A stretch of DNA of 64,000 nt from Myroides fluvii (GCF_009792295.1 NZ_CP039934.1:1136501-1200500), one strand, 5' to 3'; shown: positions 44,372 through 53,911, counted from the first letter of the stretch. Made by a program: numbers and translations. The notes: a model not told the origin generated them from the sequence alone.

Positions 44372-46072
44372 TCACACCAATTGCATATCTCTAATTTGCA
44401 ACTGGTTACTTACCTCACCTTTCCATTCATTTTCTTCAATCGAATACACTAAATCGAAAAAAGTTCGGTTTTTAATATCGTCTAAATACTTTCCAAAAGA
44501 GAAGCCGATAGCACTAAACCCTTTGTCCAGGTGTCCGCGTTGTCTGACATACATCTTCAAGTGTTCTTGATTTGCACCCAGTGCTCTTGCGTAACCGGTG
44601 TCATATACATTTTTTGTCAAGAATACAGGGCTCATATTTTCAGGACCAAATGGTTCAAACTGCTTCAAGATACGGCAAAACTTTGGTGTTAACACATCAA
44701 AGTTTAAGATGGCATCAATTTCCACTTCTGGAATTAAATCGCGTTCTTGGATGGTACTAGCGACTACCTCTTCAAATTTTGCTTTAAAGTTGAGGTAGTT
44801 CTCTTTCTTACAGGTCATTCCTGCGGCATACATATGTCCACCAAACTGAATCAGCTCATCTGAGCAGGCTTCTAAGGCAGCGTATAAATCGAAATTTTTG
44901 ACTGAACGCGCTGACGCGGCTAATACATCTCCACTTGCTGTAAATACGACCGTTGGTCGGTAATACGTTTCGATTAAACGAGAAGCCACAATACCAATTA
45001 CTCCTTTGTGCCAAGATTCGTGAAACACAACGGTTGCTTTGTTGTTAATCTCTCTATTTTCTGTAATTTGATTTTTAGCTTCTTCCGTAATATTTTGATC
45101 AAGTACCTTGCGTTCTTCATTAAAGGCAATAACCATTTCGGCCGTTTCTTCCGCCTCGCGCATGGAGAAATGGGTTAATAAATCTACTGCGTAATTTCCG
45201 TGTTGTATTCGCCCGGCAGCATTAATTTTCGGTGCTACTTTAAATACAATATCACTAACAGTATAGCTACTTTGTTTATATATATTTAATAGCGCCTTTA
45301 TACCTGGTCTTGGATTGCTGTTTAAAACCTCCAATCCAAAATAAGCTAGAATTCGATTTTCACCTGTAATCGGCACAATATCCGCACCGATAGCAGTAAC
45401 GACCAAATCGAGATAAGGCATTAAATCTTCTATTGTTTGGTTTCGGTTTACGGCTAATGCTTGTACGAGTTTAAACCCAACACCACAACCGCAGAGTTCA
45501 TCATAAGGATAACTGCAGTCGCTTCGTTTAGGATCCAATACGGCTATGGCATTGGGTATTACATCACCAGGGAGGTGATGATCACCAATGACAAAATCCA
45601 CTCCTTTTTGCTTCGCGTATTCCACATGCTCTACGGATTTAATTCCACAATCTAGTGCAATAATCAATTTCACTTCATTGTCCGCAGCATAGTCAATGCC
45701 TTGGTAGGACACTCCATATCCCTCTTTATAACGATCTGGAATATACCGATCTACCTGAGGATAGTACGATTGAAGATAAGAATATACCAGAGCTACAGCC
45801 GTAGTACCATCCACATCATAATCACCAAAAACTAAAATATTTTCTTTTCTCTCAATAGCCTCTTCTATTCTTCGGACTGCCTTATCCATATCTTTCATCA
45901 AATAGGGATCGTGCAACTCGTCTAAAGAAGGGCGAAAAAAACGCTTAGCTTGTTCATAGGTTGTGATACCGCGATCAACGAGTAGTTGAGCTAAGACGAT
46001 ATCAATTCCCAATACCTGAGCTAGATGATGAACACTTTTCTGATCTTTTACCTCTTTTAAAGTCCACCGCAT
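44372..46072 (-). CDS. recJ: Single-stranded-DNA exonuclease RecJ
   Basis: The 566-aa 5'-3' exonuclease has the DHH-family motifs FGDYDVDGTTA (about 80), DCGIKS, GDHHLPGD (about 143) and the DHHA1 region PKINAAGRI and HKGVIGIVASRL. It acts in recombination and mismatch repair. Its start overlaps the osmC-like stop by one base, suggesting coupled translation. Confidence 0.94.
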   Translation of the reverse strand: MRWTLKEVKDQKSVHHLAQVLGIDIVLAQLLVDRGITTYEQAKRFFRPSLDELHDPYLMKDMDKAVRRIEEAIERKENILVFGDYDVDGTTAVALVYSYLQSYYPQVDRYIPDRYKEGYGVSYQGIDYAADNEVKLIIALDCGIKSVEHVEYAKQKGVDFVIGDHHLPGDVIPNAIAVLDPKRSDCSYPYDELCGCGVGFKLVQALAVNRNQTIEDLMPYLDLVVTAIGADIVPITGENRILAYFGLEVLNSNPRPGIKALLNIYKQSSYTVSDIVFKVAPKINAAGRIQHGNYAVDLLTHFSMREAEETAEMVIAFNEERKVLDQNITEEAKNQITENREINNKATVVFHESWHKGVIGIVASRLIETYYRPTVVFTASGDVLAASARSVKNFDLYAALEACSDELIQFGGHMYAAGMTCKKENYLNFKAKFEEVVASTIQERDLIPEVEIDAILNFDVLTPKFCRILKQFEPFGPENMSPVFLTKNVYDTGYARALGANQEHLKMYVRQRGHLDKGFSAIGFSFGKYLDDIKNRTFFDLVYSIEENEWKGEVSNQLQIRDMQLV

Positions 46073-46497
46073 TATTGTTGCTTATGGTAATGAATATTCG
46101 TTTCGACTTTCGCAAACTGCGTAAACATATGCATTACACCACAATATTTTTCTATCGATAAATCTACTGCTTTCTTTAATTTACCTTCATCGAGGTTATC
46201 GCCATAGAAGTGATAATCCACGATTACAGTATGGTAAATAGCGGGATCTTCATCTGTTAATAGTCCTTCTGTTTCGATTTTAAAATCGGCAACATCTAAT
46301 CTCATTTTTTTGATTAAAGAGGCAACATCTAAGCCTGAGCATCCTGCCAATGCAGATAACATTAATGCTTTGGGTCTAAACCCTTTGTTATCTCCTCCAT
46401 TTTCTGGACCGGCATCAATACGCATGGTTTCTCCACTTGGATTCGTTGATTCAAATTGCATATTCTCTAACCTAGTAGTTGTAACTTTATGTGACAT
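46072..46497 (-). CDS. OsmC-family peroxidase-like protein
   Basis: The 141-aa product has the two catalytic Cys of the OsmC/Ohr superfamily: the first in ALAGCSGLDVAS (about 53) and the second in KYCGVMHMF (about 125). Such proteins reduce organic or inorganic hydroperoxides with thiol reductants. Short length and sequence fit the general OsmC branch rather than Ohr. It is directly followed by recJ. Confidence 0.88.
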   Translation of the reverse strand: MSHKVTTTRLENMQFESTNPSGETMRIDAGPENGGDNKGFRPKALMLSALAGCSGLDVASLIKKMRLDVADFKIETEGLLTDEDPAIYHTVIVDYHFYGDNLDEGKLKKAVDLSIEKYCGVMHMFTQFAKVETNIHYHKQQ

Positions 46498-46540
46498 ATC
46501 CTTTTCTCTTTTATCAAAAATGTATTATTAATTCCTACTG

Positions 46541-47215
46541 CTATTGCTTTTTACCCGCAACAACGACAACTATTTCTCCTTTCGGAGGTTTTTCTTCGAA
46601 GTGCTTCAATACTTCAACTACCGTTCCACGCACGGTTTCTTCGTGTAACTTCGATAATTCTCTAGAAACTGAGATGATGCGATCTTCTCCGAAATAGGTT
46701 TGAAACTCACCCAGTGTTTTGACTAGTTTATGTGGTGAAACGTAGATAATCATGGTTCTCGTTTCTTCTGCTAATTGCAGATAGCGTGTTTGTCGTCCTT
46801 TTTTATCGGGTAAAAACCCCTCAAACACGAATTTATCATTCGGCAATCCACTGTTGACCAAAGCAGGTACAAAAGCGGTTGCTCCTGGTAAACACTCCAC
46901 TTCAATTTGATTTTCGACACAGGCTCTTGTCAATAAAAAACCTGGATCAGATATGGCAGGTGTTCCTGCATCGGATATCAAGGCAAAAGTTTCTCCCGTT
47001 TGCATGCGCTTCACTAAACCTTCTACTGTTTTGTGTTCATTGTGCATGTGGTGGCTCATCATCGGTGTATTCACCTCAAAATGCTTTAACAGTTTACCGC
47101 TATTTCTCGTATCTTCTGCTAAAATATAATCTACCTCTTTCAATACCTTAATGGCACGGAAAGTCATATCTTCTAAGTTGCCAATCGGTGTTGGTACAAC
47201 GTATAATTTTCCCAT
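46541..47215 (-). CDS. rsmI: 16S rRNA 2'-O-ribose C1402 methyltransferase
   Basis: RsmI (224 aa) starts at MGKLYVVPTPIGN (47215). It uses S-adenosylmethionine to methylate C1402 in the ribosomal P site. Typical motifs are PTPIGNLEDMTFRA, EDTRNSGKLLKHF, SDAGTPAISDPG and PGATAFVPALVNSG. It begins 4 bp after the acidic-protein gene ends, so these are co-transcribed. Confidence 0.95.
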   Translation of the reverse strand: MGKLYVVPTPIGNLEDMTFRAIKVLKEVDYILAEDTRNSGKLLKHFEVNTPMMSHHMHNEHKTVEGLVKRMQTGETFALISDAGTPAISDPGFLLTRACVENQIEVECLPGATAFVPALVNSGLPNDKFVFEGFLPDKKGRQTRYLQLAEETRTMIIYVSPHKLVKTLGEFQTYFGEDRIISVSRELSKLHEETVRGTVVEVLKHFEEKPPKGEIVVVVAGKKQ

Positions 47216-47219
47216 AATC

Positions 47220-48455
47220 TTATTCGAAACGCTTTTCAATTAACGCCATAAAACGCTCAGCATATTCTTCTTTTCCTTCCCAATTATTGTATTCAGGTTT
47301 AACCAAGTGCTCTACAAAGCTTCTCGCTTCATCATATGTGCTTACCGTATTCAATTGAGATAAAACGCGATTAAAATCTTCCGAACTATTAGCGAATAGA
47401 TGTTTTTCAAAAGCAATACGGTCATTTAATCCAACCATAATCGTACCGCGATAGATCTCGTTAATCGATTTCTTTACAATTCGGGGTTCTCTCACGGATA
47501 CCTGTTCTAAATTAAACAACATATTCTGTTGATGCTCACTAGCTTCCTCTTGATTCTCTTCTTTTTCTTCTTCTTGAATGGGTTGTTCTTCTTTTTGTTG
47601 TGCAAAGAAACTTGCTGTAGATTGGTTTTCTTCTTCTGGTGTTTTTTGATCAACTACTCGTTCAAACATACTGTCATCCACGAGAATCACATCTTCCTTT
47701 GACAAATCATCTACTCGAATAAACTCAATTTCTCCAAAGTCAAATCCTTCAAACGGATTTACTTCTCTTTGATCTGCAGTTAAAGGAGTAACTACTTCTT
47801 GTTCTTCCCTTTTTTCCTCTTGCATTTCAAAAGGTTCTTCTTGTGCTGCTGTTTCAGCGACAACCTGATCTGCTAACTCTTCTTCTAAGATTTCGGTCAC
47901 ATCTTCTTCTGTCCATTCTTCCTCCTCTTCCTCTAGTTCACCTTCCTCTTCTTCTAGTTCATCTTCGGCTTCCTCTTCTTCCGCAAAAGCCACGAGTTCC
48001 TCGTCCTCTTCTTGTTCAAATTCAAGCGTTGTATCTTCTTCTTGTACTTCAACAGCAATTTCTTCTTCAAGAGCTTCCTCTGTTTCTTCTTCAACTAAAA
48101 TAGGGGAATCAAACTCGATGACAGTTTCTTTTTCTGCTTCTACAACAATGGGATAATCCTCTCCGATTAAATCGACTGGAATTTGAGAACGCGTATCTTC
48201 TTCTGGAGTAGGAACAACCTTCGTTTCTGCTTCATTTGCTTCTACCTGAACTACAGCGCTTAATTTTGCTACTAACTGATCTTCAGTTATGTCGTCTACA
48301 AGTCCTAACGCTAGGTTATCTTGATAAAATTTTAAAATTTGAAGCTTCTCATACAGTTCTTTGGCTTCAACATATAACTTATCCACATCAGTATCCTTCA
48401 TCTGCAACACGCGATGAACGATGCTCAACAACTCTCCCTCTAAGACTTTCTTCAT
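47220..48455 (-). CDS. Extremely acidic protein of unknown function
   Basis: I start it at MKKVLEGELL (48455; 411 aa); an earlier ATG is in frame. Three parts are visible: an N-terminal helical part (1-60), a Glu-rich low-complexity stretch of about 150 residues (runs such as EEEEGELEEEEEEW), and a folded C-terminal part of about 110 residues (INEIYRGTIMVGLNDRIAFE, then ending MALIEKRFE). The acidic middle is probably disordered. I do not recognise the family. It lies between rsmI and tdk, downstream of neither's pathway. Confidence 0.75.
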   Translation of the reverse strand: MKKVLEGELLSIVHRVLQMKDTDVDKLYVEAKELYEKLQILKFYQDNLALGLVDDITEDQLVAKLSAVVQVEANEAETKVVPTPEEDTRSQIPVDLIGEDYPIVVEAEKETVIEFDSPILVEEETEEALEEEIAVEVQEEDTTLEFEQEEDEELVAFAEEEEAEDELEEEEGELEEEEEEWTEEDVTEILEEELADQVVAETAAQEEPFEMQEEKREEQEVVTPLTADQREVNPFEGFDFGEIEFIRVDDLSKEDVILVDDSMFERVVDQKTPEEENQSTASFFAQQKEEQPIQEEEKEENQEEASEHQQNMLFNLEQVSVREPRIVKKSINEIYRGTIMVGLNDRIAFEKHLFANSSEDFNRVLSQLNTVSTYDEARSFVEHLVKPEYNNWEGKEEYAERFMALIEKRFE

Positions 48456-48496
48456 AACTTTTAATTTCATTAGTAAATTATACAAGCTTTTTTTGA

Positions 48497-48504
48497 TAAA
48501 TTTG
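48497..48504 (+). promoter_or_regulatory. -7 box of tdk
   Basis: TAAATTTG fits TAnnTTTG and lies 51 bp before the tdk ATG. Confidence 0.4.
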
Positions 48505-48555
48505 TCCTTCACAAAGTAACAAAAAAACTACTGGTTTCGACCTGAAAATTACAAA

Positions 48556-49167
48556 ATGTTTCTAGAAATTCCTGTTAATCACAAAGAACAATTTGGTTGG
48601 ATCGAAGTAATCTGTGGATCCATGTTTTCTGGAAAAACAGAAGAACTGATTCGCCGATTAAAAAGAGCCCAATTTGCCAAGCAAAAAGTTGAAATTTTTA
48701 AACCTGCTGTTGACACGCGTTATCACGATGAATACGTCGTTTCTCACGATGCGAATGAGATTCGTTCTACCCCTGTTTCTACTGCCGATAGCATTCTGCT
48801 TTTAGCGAGTGGCTGTGATGTTGTGGGCATAGACGAGGCTCAATTCTTTGATGCTGAAATTGTCAACGTTTGCAATGAATTAGCCAATTCGGGTATACGT
48901 GTTATTGTCGCTGGTTTAGATATGGATTTCAAAGGAAATCCCTTCGGACCTATGCCTGCTTTAATGGCTACTGCCGAATATGTAACGAAGGTTCACGCGG
49001 TATGTACACGTACGGGTAACTTGGCTCATTATAGCTATAGAAAGGCTGCAAGTGATGCAATTGTCATGCTTGGAGAGACGGAAGAATATGAACCATTAAG
49101 TAGGGCAGCTTACTATAATGCAATGCGCGAAGCTGAAAGACTCAAAAAAGAAAAACCCAAACCCTGA
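48556..49167 (+). CDS. tdk: Thymidine kinase, type II
   Basis: The 203-aa enzyme phosphorylates thymidine for the salvage pathway. Walker A is [14 protein letters not shown] (about 21-34), the Walker B and catalytic Glu are in [10 protein letters not shown] (about 93), and the lasso is near the C-terminus ([12 protein letters not shown]). In the usual zinc-site segment VCTRTGN only one Cys remains, so the structural zinc of many type II enzymes is probably missing here, as in some other Bacteroidota. The MFS gene starts 20 bp downstream. Confidence 0.93.
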   Translation: MFLEIPVNHKEQFGWIEVICGSMFSGKTEELIRRLKRAQFAKQKVEIFKPAVDTRYHDEYVVSHDANEIRSTPVSTADSILLLASGCDVVGIDEAQFFDAEIVNVCNELANSGIRVIVAGLDMDFKGNPFGPMPALMATAEYVTKVHAVCTRTGNLAHYSYRKAASDAIVMLGETEEYEPLSRAAYYNAMREAERLKKEKPKP

Positions 49168-49187
49168 TTATATAGATTAAACGCTTT

Positions 49188-50423
49188 ATGAGAAAAATAT
49201 ATCAAATTTATCTGGACTCTTATCGAGGATTATCCTCAGCATCTTGGATGTTAGCCATCGTCATGTTAATCAATAGAGCCGGATCGATGGTATTTCCTTT
49301 CTTAGGTGTTTACATGACAAAAGAACTGCATTTTACCGATGAGCAAACAGGCTATGTATTAGCTTGTTACGGAGTCGGATCAATGATTGGTTCAACTTTA
49401 GGCGGATGGCTGACAGATAAAATAGGCAATTATAAATTACAGTATTTGAGCTTATTGGGTAGTATTCCCATGTTTATTTTATTACCTCATTTTACCTCTG
49501 TGGTTAGTTTGGCGTTGATGATTCTCTTTCAGAGTACCATTAGTGAAATGTTTCGTCCTGCCAACTCCGTTGCGATTACCAAATATGCTAAACCAGAAAA
49601 TATTACTCGTGCGTTTTCTTTGAACCGCATGGCTGTTAATTTAGGTTTTTCAATTGGTCCTGCTATGGGTGGAATGTTAGCCGCAATTTCTTATGGTCTA
49701 TTGTTTTACATCAATGCTGGTGCGGCTTTCTTTGCTGCAGTCGTATTTATTTACTTTTTTAAAGGTCGCAAGGAAAATCCTAAACCAACCATGTCGGTTG
49801 AGGAAGATTCAGCTATCACTTTAAGTGCCTCCGGCACGAAGCGCCAATCGCCTTATAAAGATGGTTTATTCTTATTTTACAGTTTCTTCTGTACCTTGTA
49901 TTCCATCGCTTTTTTACAGCTTTTTAGCACCTTACCCATCTTTTATGAAAAAGTAGGTGGCCTCAATGAGTTGGAAATAGGGCTCGTATTAGGCTATAGT
50001 GGTTTATTGATTTTCTTAACGGAGATGTTATTAGTACACATGGCAGAACGCCACCTTACCACACAAAAAGCCATTTTTTATGGAGCTTTGGTTGCCCCTT
50101 TTGCTTTTGTTATATTCTTACTCGATTACAGTATTGTAACTATTCTATTATCCATAACGTTCTTAAGTGTTTCGGAAATGTTGATCTTTCCTTACACCTC
50201 AACAGTAACGGCTATGCGTGCTGATGACAATAGCAAGGGATCTTATATGGGGGTGAATGGCTTAACTTTTGCGGTTGGATTTATTATTTCTCCGATCTTG
50301 GGTACTAAGCTTGTCTCCTATTTTGGTTATGATGTGCTGTGGATTGTCATGGGATCTATCTTTTTGGTTGCTGCTTTTGGATTAAATTACACCGTGGGTA
50401 AAATGGTTAAACCAAAAGTATAA
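49188..50423 (+). CDS. Major facilitator superfamily transporter
   Basis: The 411-aa inner-membrane protein has 12 hydrophobic segments and the loop 2-3 motif A-like GGWLTDKIGN. A central cytoplasmic loop (about 188-215) precedes the second six-helix half. The family exports or imports small solutes using the proton gradient. MFS proteins of this type are often drug or sugar exporters, but the substrate cannot be named. It follows tdk at 20 bp and may be co-transcribed. Confidence 0.88.
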   Translation: MRKIYQIYLDSYRGLSSASWMLAIVMLINRAGSMVFPFLGVYMTKELHFTDEQTGYVLACYGVGSMIGSTLGGWLTDKIGNYKLQYLSLLGSIPMFILLPHFTSVVSLALMILFQSTISEMFRPANSVAITKYAKPENITRAFSLNRMAVNLGFSIGPAMGGMLAAISYGLLFYINAGAAFFAAVVFIYFFKGRKENPKPTMSVEEDSAITLSASGTKRQSPYKDGLFLFYSFFCTLYSIAFLQLFSTLPIFYEKVGGLNELEIGLVLGYSGLLIFLTEMLLVHMAERHLTTQKAIFYGALVAPFAFVIFLLDYSIVTILLSITFLSVSEMLIFPYTSTVTAMRADDNSKGSYMGVNGLTFAVGFIISPILGTKLVSYFGYDVLWIVMGSIFLVAAFGLNYTVGKMVKPKV

Positions 50424-50547
50424 AAAGACTTTTTTTTATTTCTACCCAAATAAAACGTTATCCGTTGATTACAAATACGATAAGAAATAGCGAAAAAACA
50501 ACAAATGTTAAAATTTAAAATACTCCATAAATTCGAGCTTTTATGCC

Positions 50548-50577
50548 TTGCATTATATATAATTTGTTCTATATTTG
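50548..50577 (+). promoter_or_regulatory. Promoter of tRNA-Met
   Basis: TTG (50548-50550), exactly 19 bp, then TATATTTG (50570-50577) matches TTG-N19-TAnnTTTG and lies 35 bp before the tRNA. Confidence 0.8.
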
Positions 50578-50612
50578 CACTCGCATTAACAAAATAATGC
50601 AGTCCAATATAA

Positions 50613-50686
50613 GGCGAGGTAGCTCAGTTGGTTAGAGCGCAGGATTCATAACCCTGAGGTCACGGGTTCAACTCCCGTCTTCGCTA
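50613..50686 (+). tRNA. tRNA-Met (CAT)
   Basis: The 74-nt cloverleaf has acceptor GGCGAGG/CTTCGCT (with G-T wobbles), D-arm AGCTCAGTTGGTTAGAGC, anticodon loop TTCATAA with CAT, T-arm ACGGG-TTCAACT-CCCGT and discriminator A. CCA is not encoded. The 5' end is not that of an initiator. An Ile2 tRNA read as lysidine cannot be excluded, since it also carries CAT. Confidence 0.92.
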
Positions 50687-50691
50687 CAAGA

Positions 50692-50727
50692 GAAAAAAGA
50701 CTTAATCGAAAGATTAGGTCTTTTTTG
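50692..50727 (+). terminator. Terminator of tRNA-Met
   Basis: AAAAAAGACTTAATC and GATTAGGTCTTTTTT pair with one G-T wobble around GAAA, right after the tRNA. Confidence 0.75.
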
Positions 50728-51603
50728 CTTTCCGACAGTTTTATTTTTCTGTTTTTTTCTATTCTTTCGATAAAAAGGATCAGGAACAAAAGTTGGGGAC
50801 TAAGCAAAAAGGAAAAATAATCTAAAAAGGAAAAAAGGGAGTGCGCGCTATTCAGAAACGTAGAACCCTTAACTGGGTAACTACCTTGTAAATCCTAAAC
50901 CCTTCTGCTATTGTTGCACAATTCGGCTATTTCTTATTCATCCCCAATTTCTTACCCTTTTTCTAGAGCTGCGAAATAAATTTAGTGCTTCCGGGGACCA
51001 CCCTTGATACACACAGACAATCCAAATAATGTTGTAAGCGTTTGTTTGCTTCACCGCCTTTCAAAGTAAACCTTTCCGATAGCTGTACTGCTTTTTGGGC
51101 CCAACTAATTGCGAGTTCTACTTTTTTTTCCATAGTCAAAAGACGAGCAAGTACATTCCCTCGACTAACTGTCAAGCTACCAGAGAGCGATCTTATAATA
51201 AGTGTATTCGTAAGGCAATCTATCTTTTTTATGATCTCTGCTTGTCTGATTCTGCAAAAAGAGGCAGGTTAATTATAATGCTAAACAAGACCCTGCTTGA
51301 AGCCCTTAAGAAAATTAAGCTAAAAAACTTACAAAGCACAACCTACAAGTTTTTAGAAAAGAAAAAAAACAAAAACACTTCCTTTTAACAAGAGGGCAAC
51401 TACCATGAAAATCGAATATTCTTTGCAATTAAAAAAACGGTGTGCATTTTAGCCTTTGGAATACAATCATTCACCAAACATCACATAACCCACTATAATT
51501 TAGCTATTTGCTTTTTTAGCCCTATAAGTTTTAAGTTAATTTATGCGTAAAAATCACCCACTTTTCGCCTCATTTTCACCTAGAGGAATAGCCAGTACGT
51601 CTA
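50728..51603. other. Gene-poor stretch with a possible remnant
   Basis: No convincing gene lies here. A minus-strand frame without a good start runs from about 51270 to 50963 (about 100 codons) and reads QAEIIKKIDCLTNTLIIRSL, then NVLARLLTMEKKVELAISWA, then QKAVQLSERFTLKGGEANKR. This looks protein-like and could be the end of a lost gene. A 36-codon plus-strand frame at 51279 is probably chance. Confidence 0.35.
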
Positions 51604-51611
51604 TACATTTG
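51604..51611 (+). promoter_or_regulatory. -7 box of the lipoprotein gene
   Basis: TACATTTG fits TAnnTTTG and lies 74 bp before the ATG at 51686. Confidence 0.4.
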
Positions 51612-51685
51612 TCTCAAAGCTTCAAACAAAAAAAGAGTTTGATTTGGGCTTACTTACTATTAATAAAAAACAAAAAAACAAAAAA

Positions 51686-52096
51686 ATGGTTAAACAATCT
51701 TACCTATTAGGAGCACTAATTGTTTTATCTCTTATGCTTAATTCTTGTGGAGGGACACAGCCGTATGCAACAGGAATTAACTCACAAACACAACGTGTAG
51801 ATGCAAAATTAAAAAGAAGTGATTACACTATAATGGATCAACAATACCAAGGCGTTGTGGTTAATAAGAAAAAATACAAGAAGTATAACGTAGATCAACT
51901 CAAAGAAACTGCTTTTCTAGAAGCTGAGAAATCGGCAATAAAAGCAGGGGCAGATGGTGTTTTGAATCCTACTTATATGGTAGACCAAAAAGGTAAAAGA
52001 TTTTATGTTACCGCTCGTGTTAAGGCCTATAAGTTGAAAAATGACAACGAATATCTTGACATGGAAAACAATTTAAAACACAATCCAAACAGATAA
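51686..52096 (+). CDS. Lipoprotein of unknown function
   Basis: The 136-aa product starts at ATG 51686 with the signal MVKQSYLLGALIVLSLMLNSC (Cys21). The mature part has short strands (DYTIMDQQYQGVVV) and an amphipathic helix (VDQLKETAFLEAEKSAIKAG), then ADGVLNPTYMVDQKGKRF, recalling Bacteroidota lipoproteins in which a helix packs on strands. I cannot name the family. It is alone, with a TAnnTTTG box upstream. Confidence 0.7.
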   Translation: MVKQSYLLGALIVLSLMLNSCGGTQPYATGINSQTQRVDAKLKRSDYTIMDQQYQGVVVNKKKYKKYNVDQLKETAFLEAEKSAIKAGADGVLNPTYMVDQKGKRFYVTARVKAYKLKNDNEYLDMENNLKHNPNR

Positions 52097-52232
52097 TTCT
52101 ATTTGATTTTTATTAAAAAAGGACGCTAAATACATAAAGTCCTAAACCTATCTTGCGTAAAAATAAAAACCTTTATAGTTTATAAAATACAGATTGGAAC
52201 AGCATTAAGTTTAATTAAAACAAGTATAACAA

Positions 52233-52496
52233 ATGATGAAAAAAATTCTAAAAATTTCGATTGTAGCTACACTATTTATGTCTATATCTTGTAGTAGTGA
52301 TGATAGTAGTGGCAGTGGAAAATGCAATGAAGAAGCACTTATGAATGCTTATGAAGCAGCCTATGAAAAATATGGTAAGGATCAATCAGATGCAAACTGT
52401 TTAGCCGTTGTTAAAGTTATTAAAGAAGCACTTAACAACAAGTGTATTGACAAAGCAGAAGCTGATGAGTATGGTAATGGCTTACCTTGTTACTAG
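52233..52496 (+). CDS. Small helical lipoprotein
   Basis: The 87-aa product has the lipoprotein signal MMKKILKISIVATLFMSISC and a Ser/Gly linker. The mature 60 residues are mostly helical (EEALMNAYEAAYEKYGKDQS), with Cys in KCNEE, NCLAV, KCIDK and PCY that could form two disulfides. The family is not recognised. It is separated from the preceding lipoprotein by 136 bp. Confidence 0.65.
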   Translation: MMKKILKISIVATLFMSISCSSDDSSGSGKCNEEALMNAYEAAYEKYGKDQSDANCLAVVKVIKEALNNKCIDKAEADEYGNGLPCY

Positions 52497-52895
52497 GAAT
52501 CGATACTAACATGCCCATAAAAAGGCCTGTGATTTATTAAGACAACCATTGTAGCTCAATTAAACACGTACAAACGTCTTTCAAAGAAAATAAATAGCAA
52601 AATGCAGTGTACGCTATTTACGATCCATTGAAACAGTTGTTTGTATCTAAATAAAGTGTAAGAGTACAACTAAAATTTACCATATTTTGATATTGCGATT
52701 ATTTATAATAATCAAAATTCAAGGAAAACCGTCATTCATTGACGGTTTTTTTGCTTTATTTAAACTCAAAAGGTTAGATCCTTAGTATACGTATTTTCTT
52801 CTATGCTAAGGATCAAAATTCACACTAATACTCATTGCTGCATTTGCTGAATAGGGACTAATTTCACTAAACGTCCAAAGTCAATAGCCTCAACG
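52497..52895. other. Intergenic, one terminator only
   Basis: About 400 bp hold no gene that I can support. A terminator lies at 52725-52752. Confidence 0.45.
52725..52752 (+). terminator. Terminator in the intergenic region
   Basis: AAAACCGTC and GACGGTTTT pair around a 6-base loop and are followed by a T-run. Confidence 0.7.
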
Positions 52896-53402
52896 CTATT
52901 CTTTTACAAAGTCGAAGTCAATCGCCATTTCCTCATTAGAAACTACGGCTTTAAGTTTACTGTTATCTAGTCTATATGCAATATGTGTTGGAAAATCATG
53001 GGTTTCATTGGTACAAACAAAAGCGTTTTCTTTTAATTCGATCATTTTAAATGCAACGGTATCAGCAGCATCTGAAGTTTTTACGACTAAATTCCACTGT
53101 CCATCAGTTTGTATTAATCGCATGTACTCCTTACTCAGTGTATCCCCCTGAGCCAATGTATACCCAATGCCATCGTATTGATTTGCCTGCGTCTTTTCCC
53201 AAACTTCAAAAGTCGAATTCCCTTCTTTGTCATTGGTTCTTTTCCAATTGCCCAACAGCCAATCTAAGTTTGCTGTTTGTTTTACTTCTGCTTGAATTTG
53301 CGGGGCTAAGCCTTCTTGTTGCTCTTGTTTTTCATTGTTTTTACACGAAACAAGTGCAACGGTCATCAAGGAAAATATGAGGTATTTTTTCATTGGTTTC
53401 AT
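52896..53402 (-). CDS. Lipoprotein with DUF6265-like lipocalin fold
   Basis: The 168-aa product starts at MKPMKKY (or the Met three codons on) with the lipobox ALVSC. The mature part follows DUF6265 proteins: LDWLLGNWKRTNDKEGN, then EVWEKTQANQYDGIGYT, then DTLSKEYMRLI, then DFPTHIAYRL. The fold is a lipocalin-like barrel; the ligand is unknown. It is alone on the minus strand and diverges from the gene at 53540. Confidence 0.78.
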   Translation of the reverse strand: MKPMKKYLIFSLMTVALVSCKNNEKQEQQEGLAPQIQAEVKQTANLDWLLGNWKRTNDKEGNSTFEVWEKTQANQYDGIGYTLAQGDTLSKEYMRLIQTDGQWNLVVKTSDAADTVAFKMIELKENAFVCTNETHDFPTHIAYRLDNSKLKAVVSNEEMAIDFDFVKE

Positions 53403-53523
53403 TTTATTTTTAAGATCATCAATTAAAGGTAATCAATTCTATACAGCCATCGAATACAATGCGCTTTTTATTTTTACTTCCTAAACTTTATTTAAAAAGA
53501 CAGTGTGATTGATCAAAACTAAA

Positions 53524-53531
53524 TATATTTG
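53524..53531 (+). promoter_or_regulatory. -7 box of the 119-aa gene
   Basis: TATATTTG fits TAnnTTTG and lies 8 bp before the ATG at 53540, so the leader would be very short or absent. Confidence 0.45.
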
Positions 53532-53539
53532 CTTGATAC

Positions 53540-53899
53540 ATGATGAAATACAATCGACATATCGCCCAATTTTTGTGTCTTCTATTTGTGTTGTTCGGTG
53601 CTGAAAAAATCAACTTTTTCACCCCACAAGACTGCGAAGGCAAGCTCTCGTTTTGTCCGATTGCCAATATGTACGTATATCAATTGGGCGTTTCATCCTC
53701 TGATAATACCGCAAAGGATTCTAAGACCAAAAGCTGCAAAGCAACCAACATCAGCTGCGAAACTTTTTTCATTGCGCAAGCGTTGGAACACCCTCCAACA
53801 AAGAATCGAACGTCTTTGATCAGCAAACAGTTTTTTTATCAACCCGTCATCCATTCGAATCCATATATAACACTAGTAGATCCTCCTCCTAATGTTTGA
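53540..53899 (+). CDS. Small secreted or membrane-anchored protein, unknown
   Basis: The 119-aa product has a hydrophobic N-terminal stretch (HIAQFLCLLFVLFGAEKINF) that may be a signal anchor or signal peptide. The mature part has five Cys residues (QDCEG, FCPIA, SCKAT, SCETFF) and a Pro-rich end (VDPPPNV). The family is not recognised. A strong terminator follows at 53912. Confidence 0.5.
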   Translation: MMKYNRHIAQFLCLLFVLFGAEKINFFTPQDCEGKLSFCPIANMYVYQLGVSSSDNTAKDSKTKSCKATNISCETFFIAQALEHPPTKNRTSLISKQFFYQPVIHSNPYITLVDPPPNV

Positions 53900-53911
53900 T
53901 TCCCATATACA

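Noticed and set aside
47843..48103. Leu/Pro-rich plus-strand frame
   Set aside because: This is the antisense of the Glu-rich coding stretch; Glu codons read backward give Leu, Phe and Ser.
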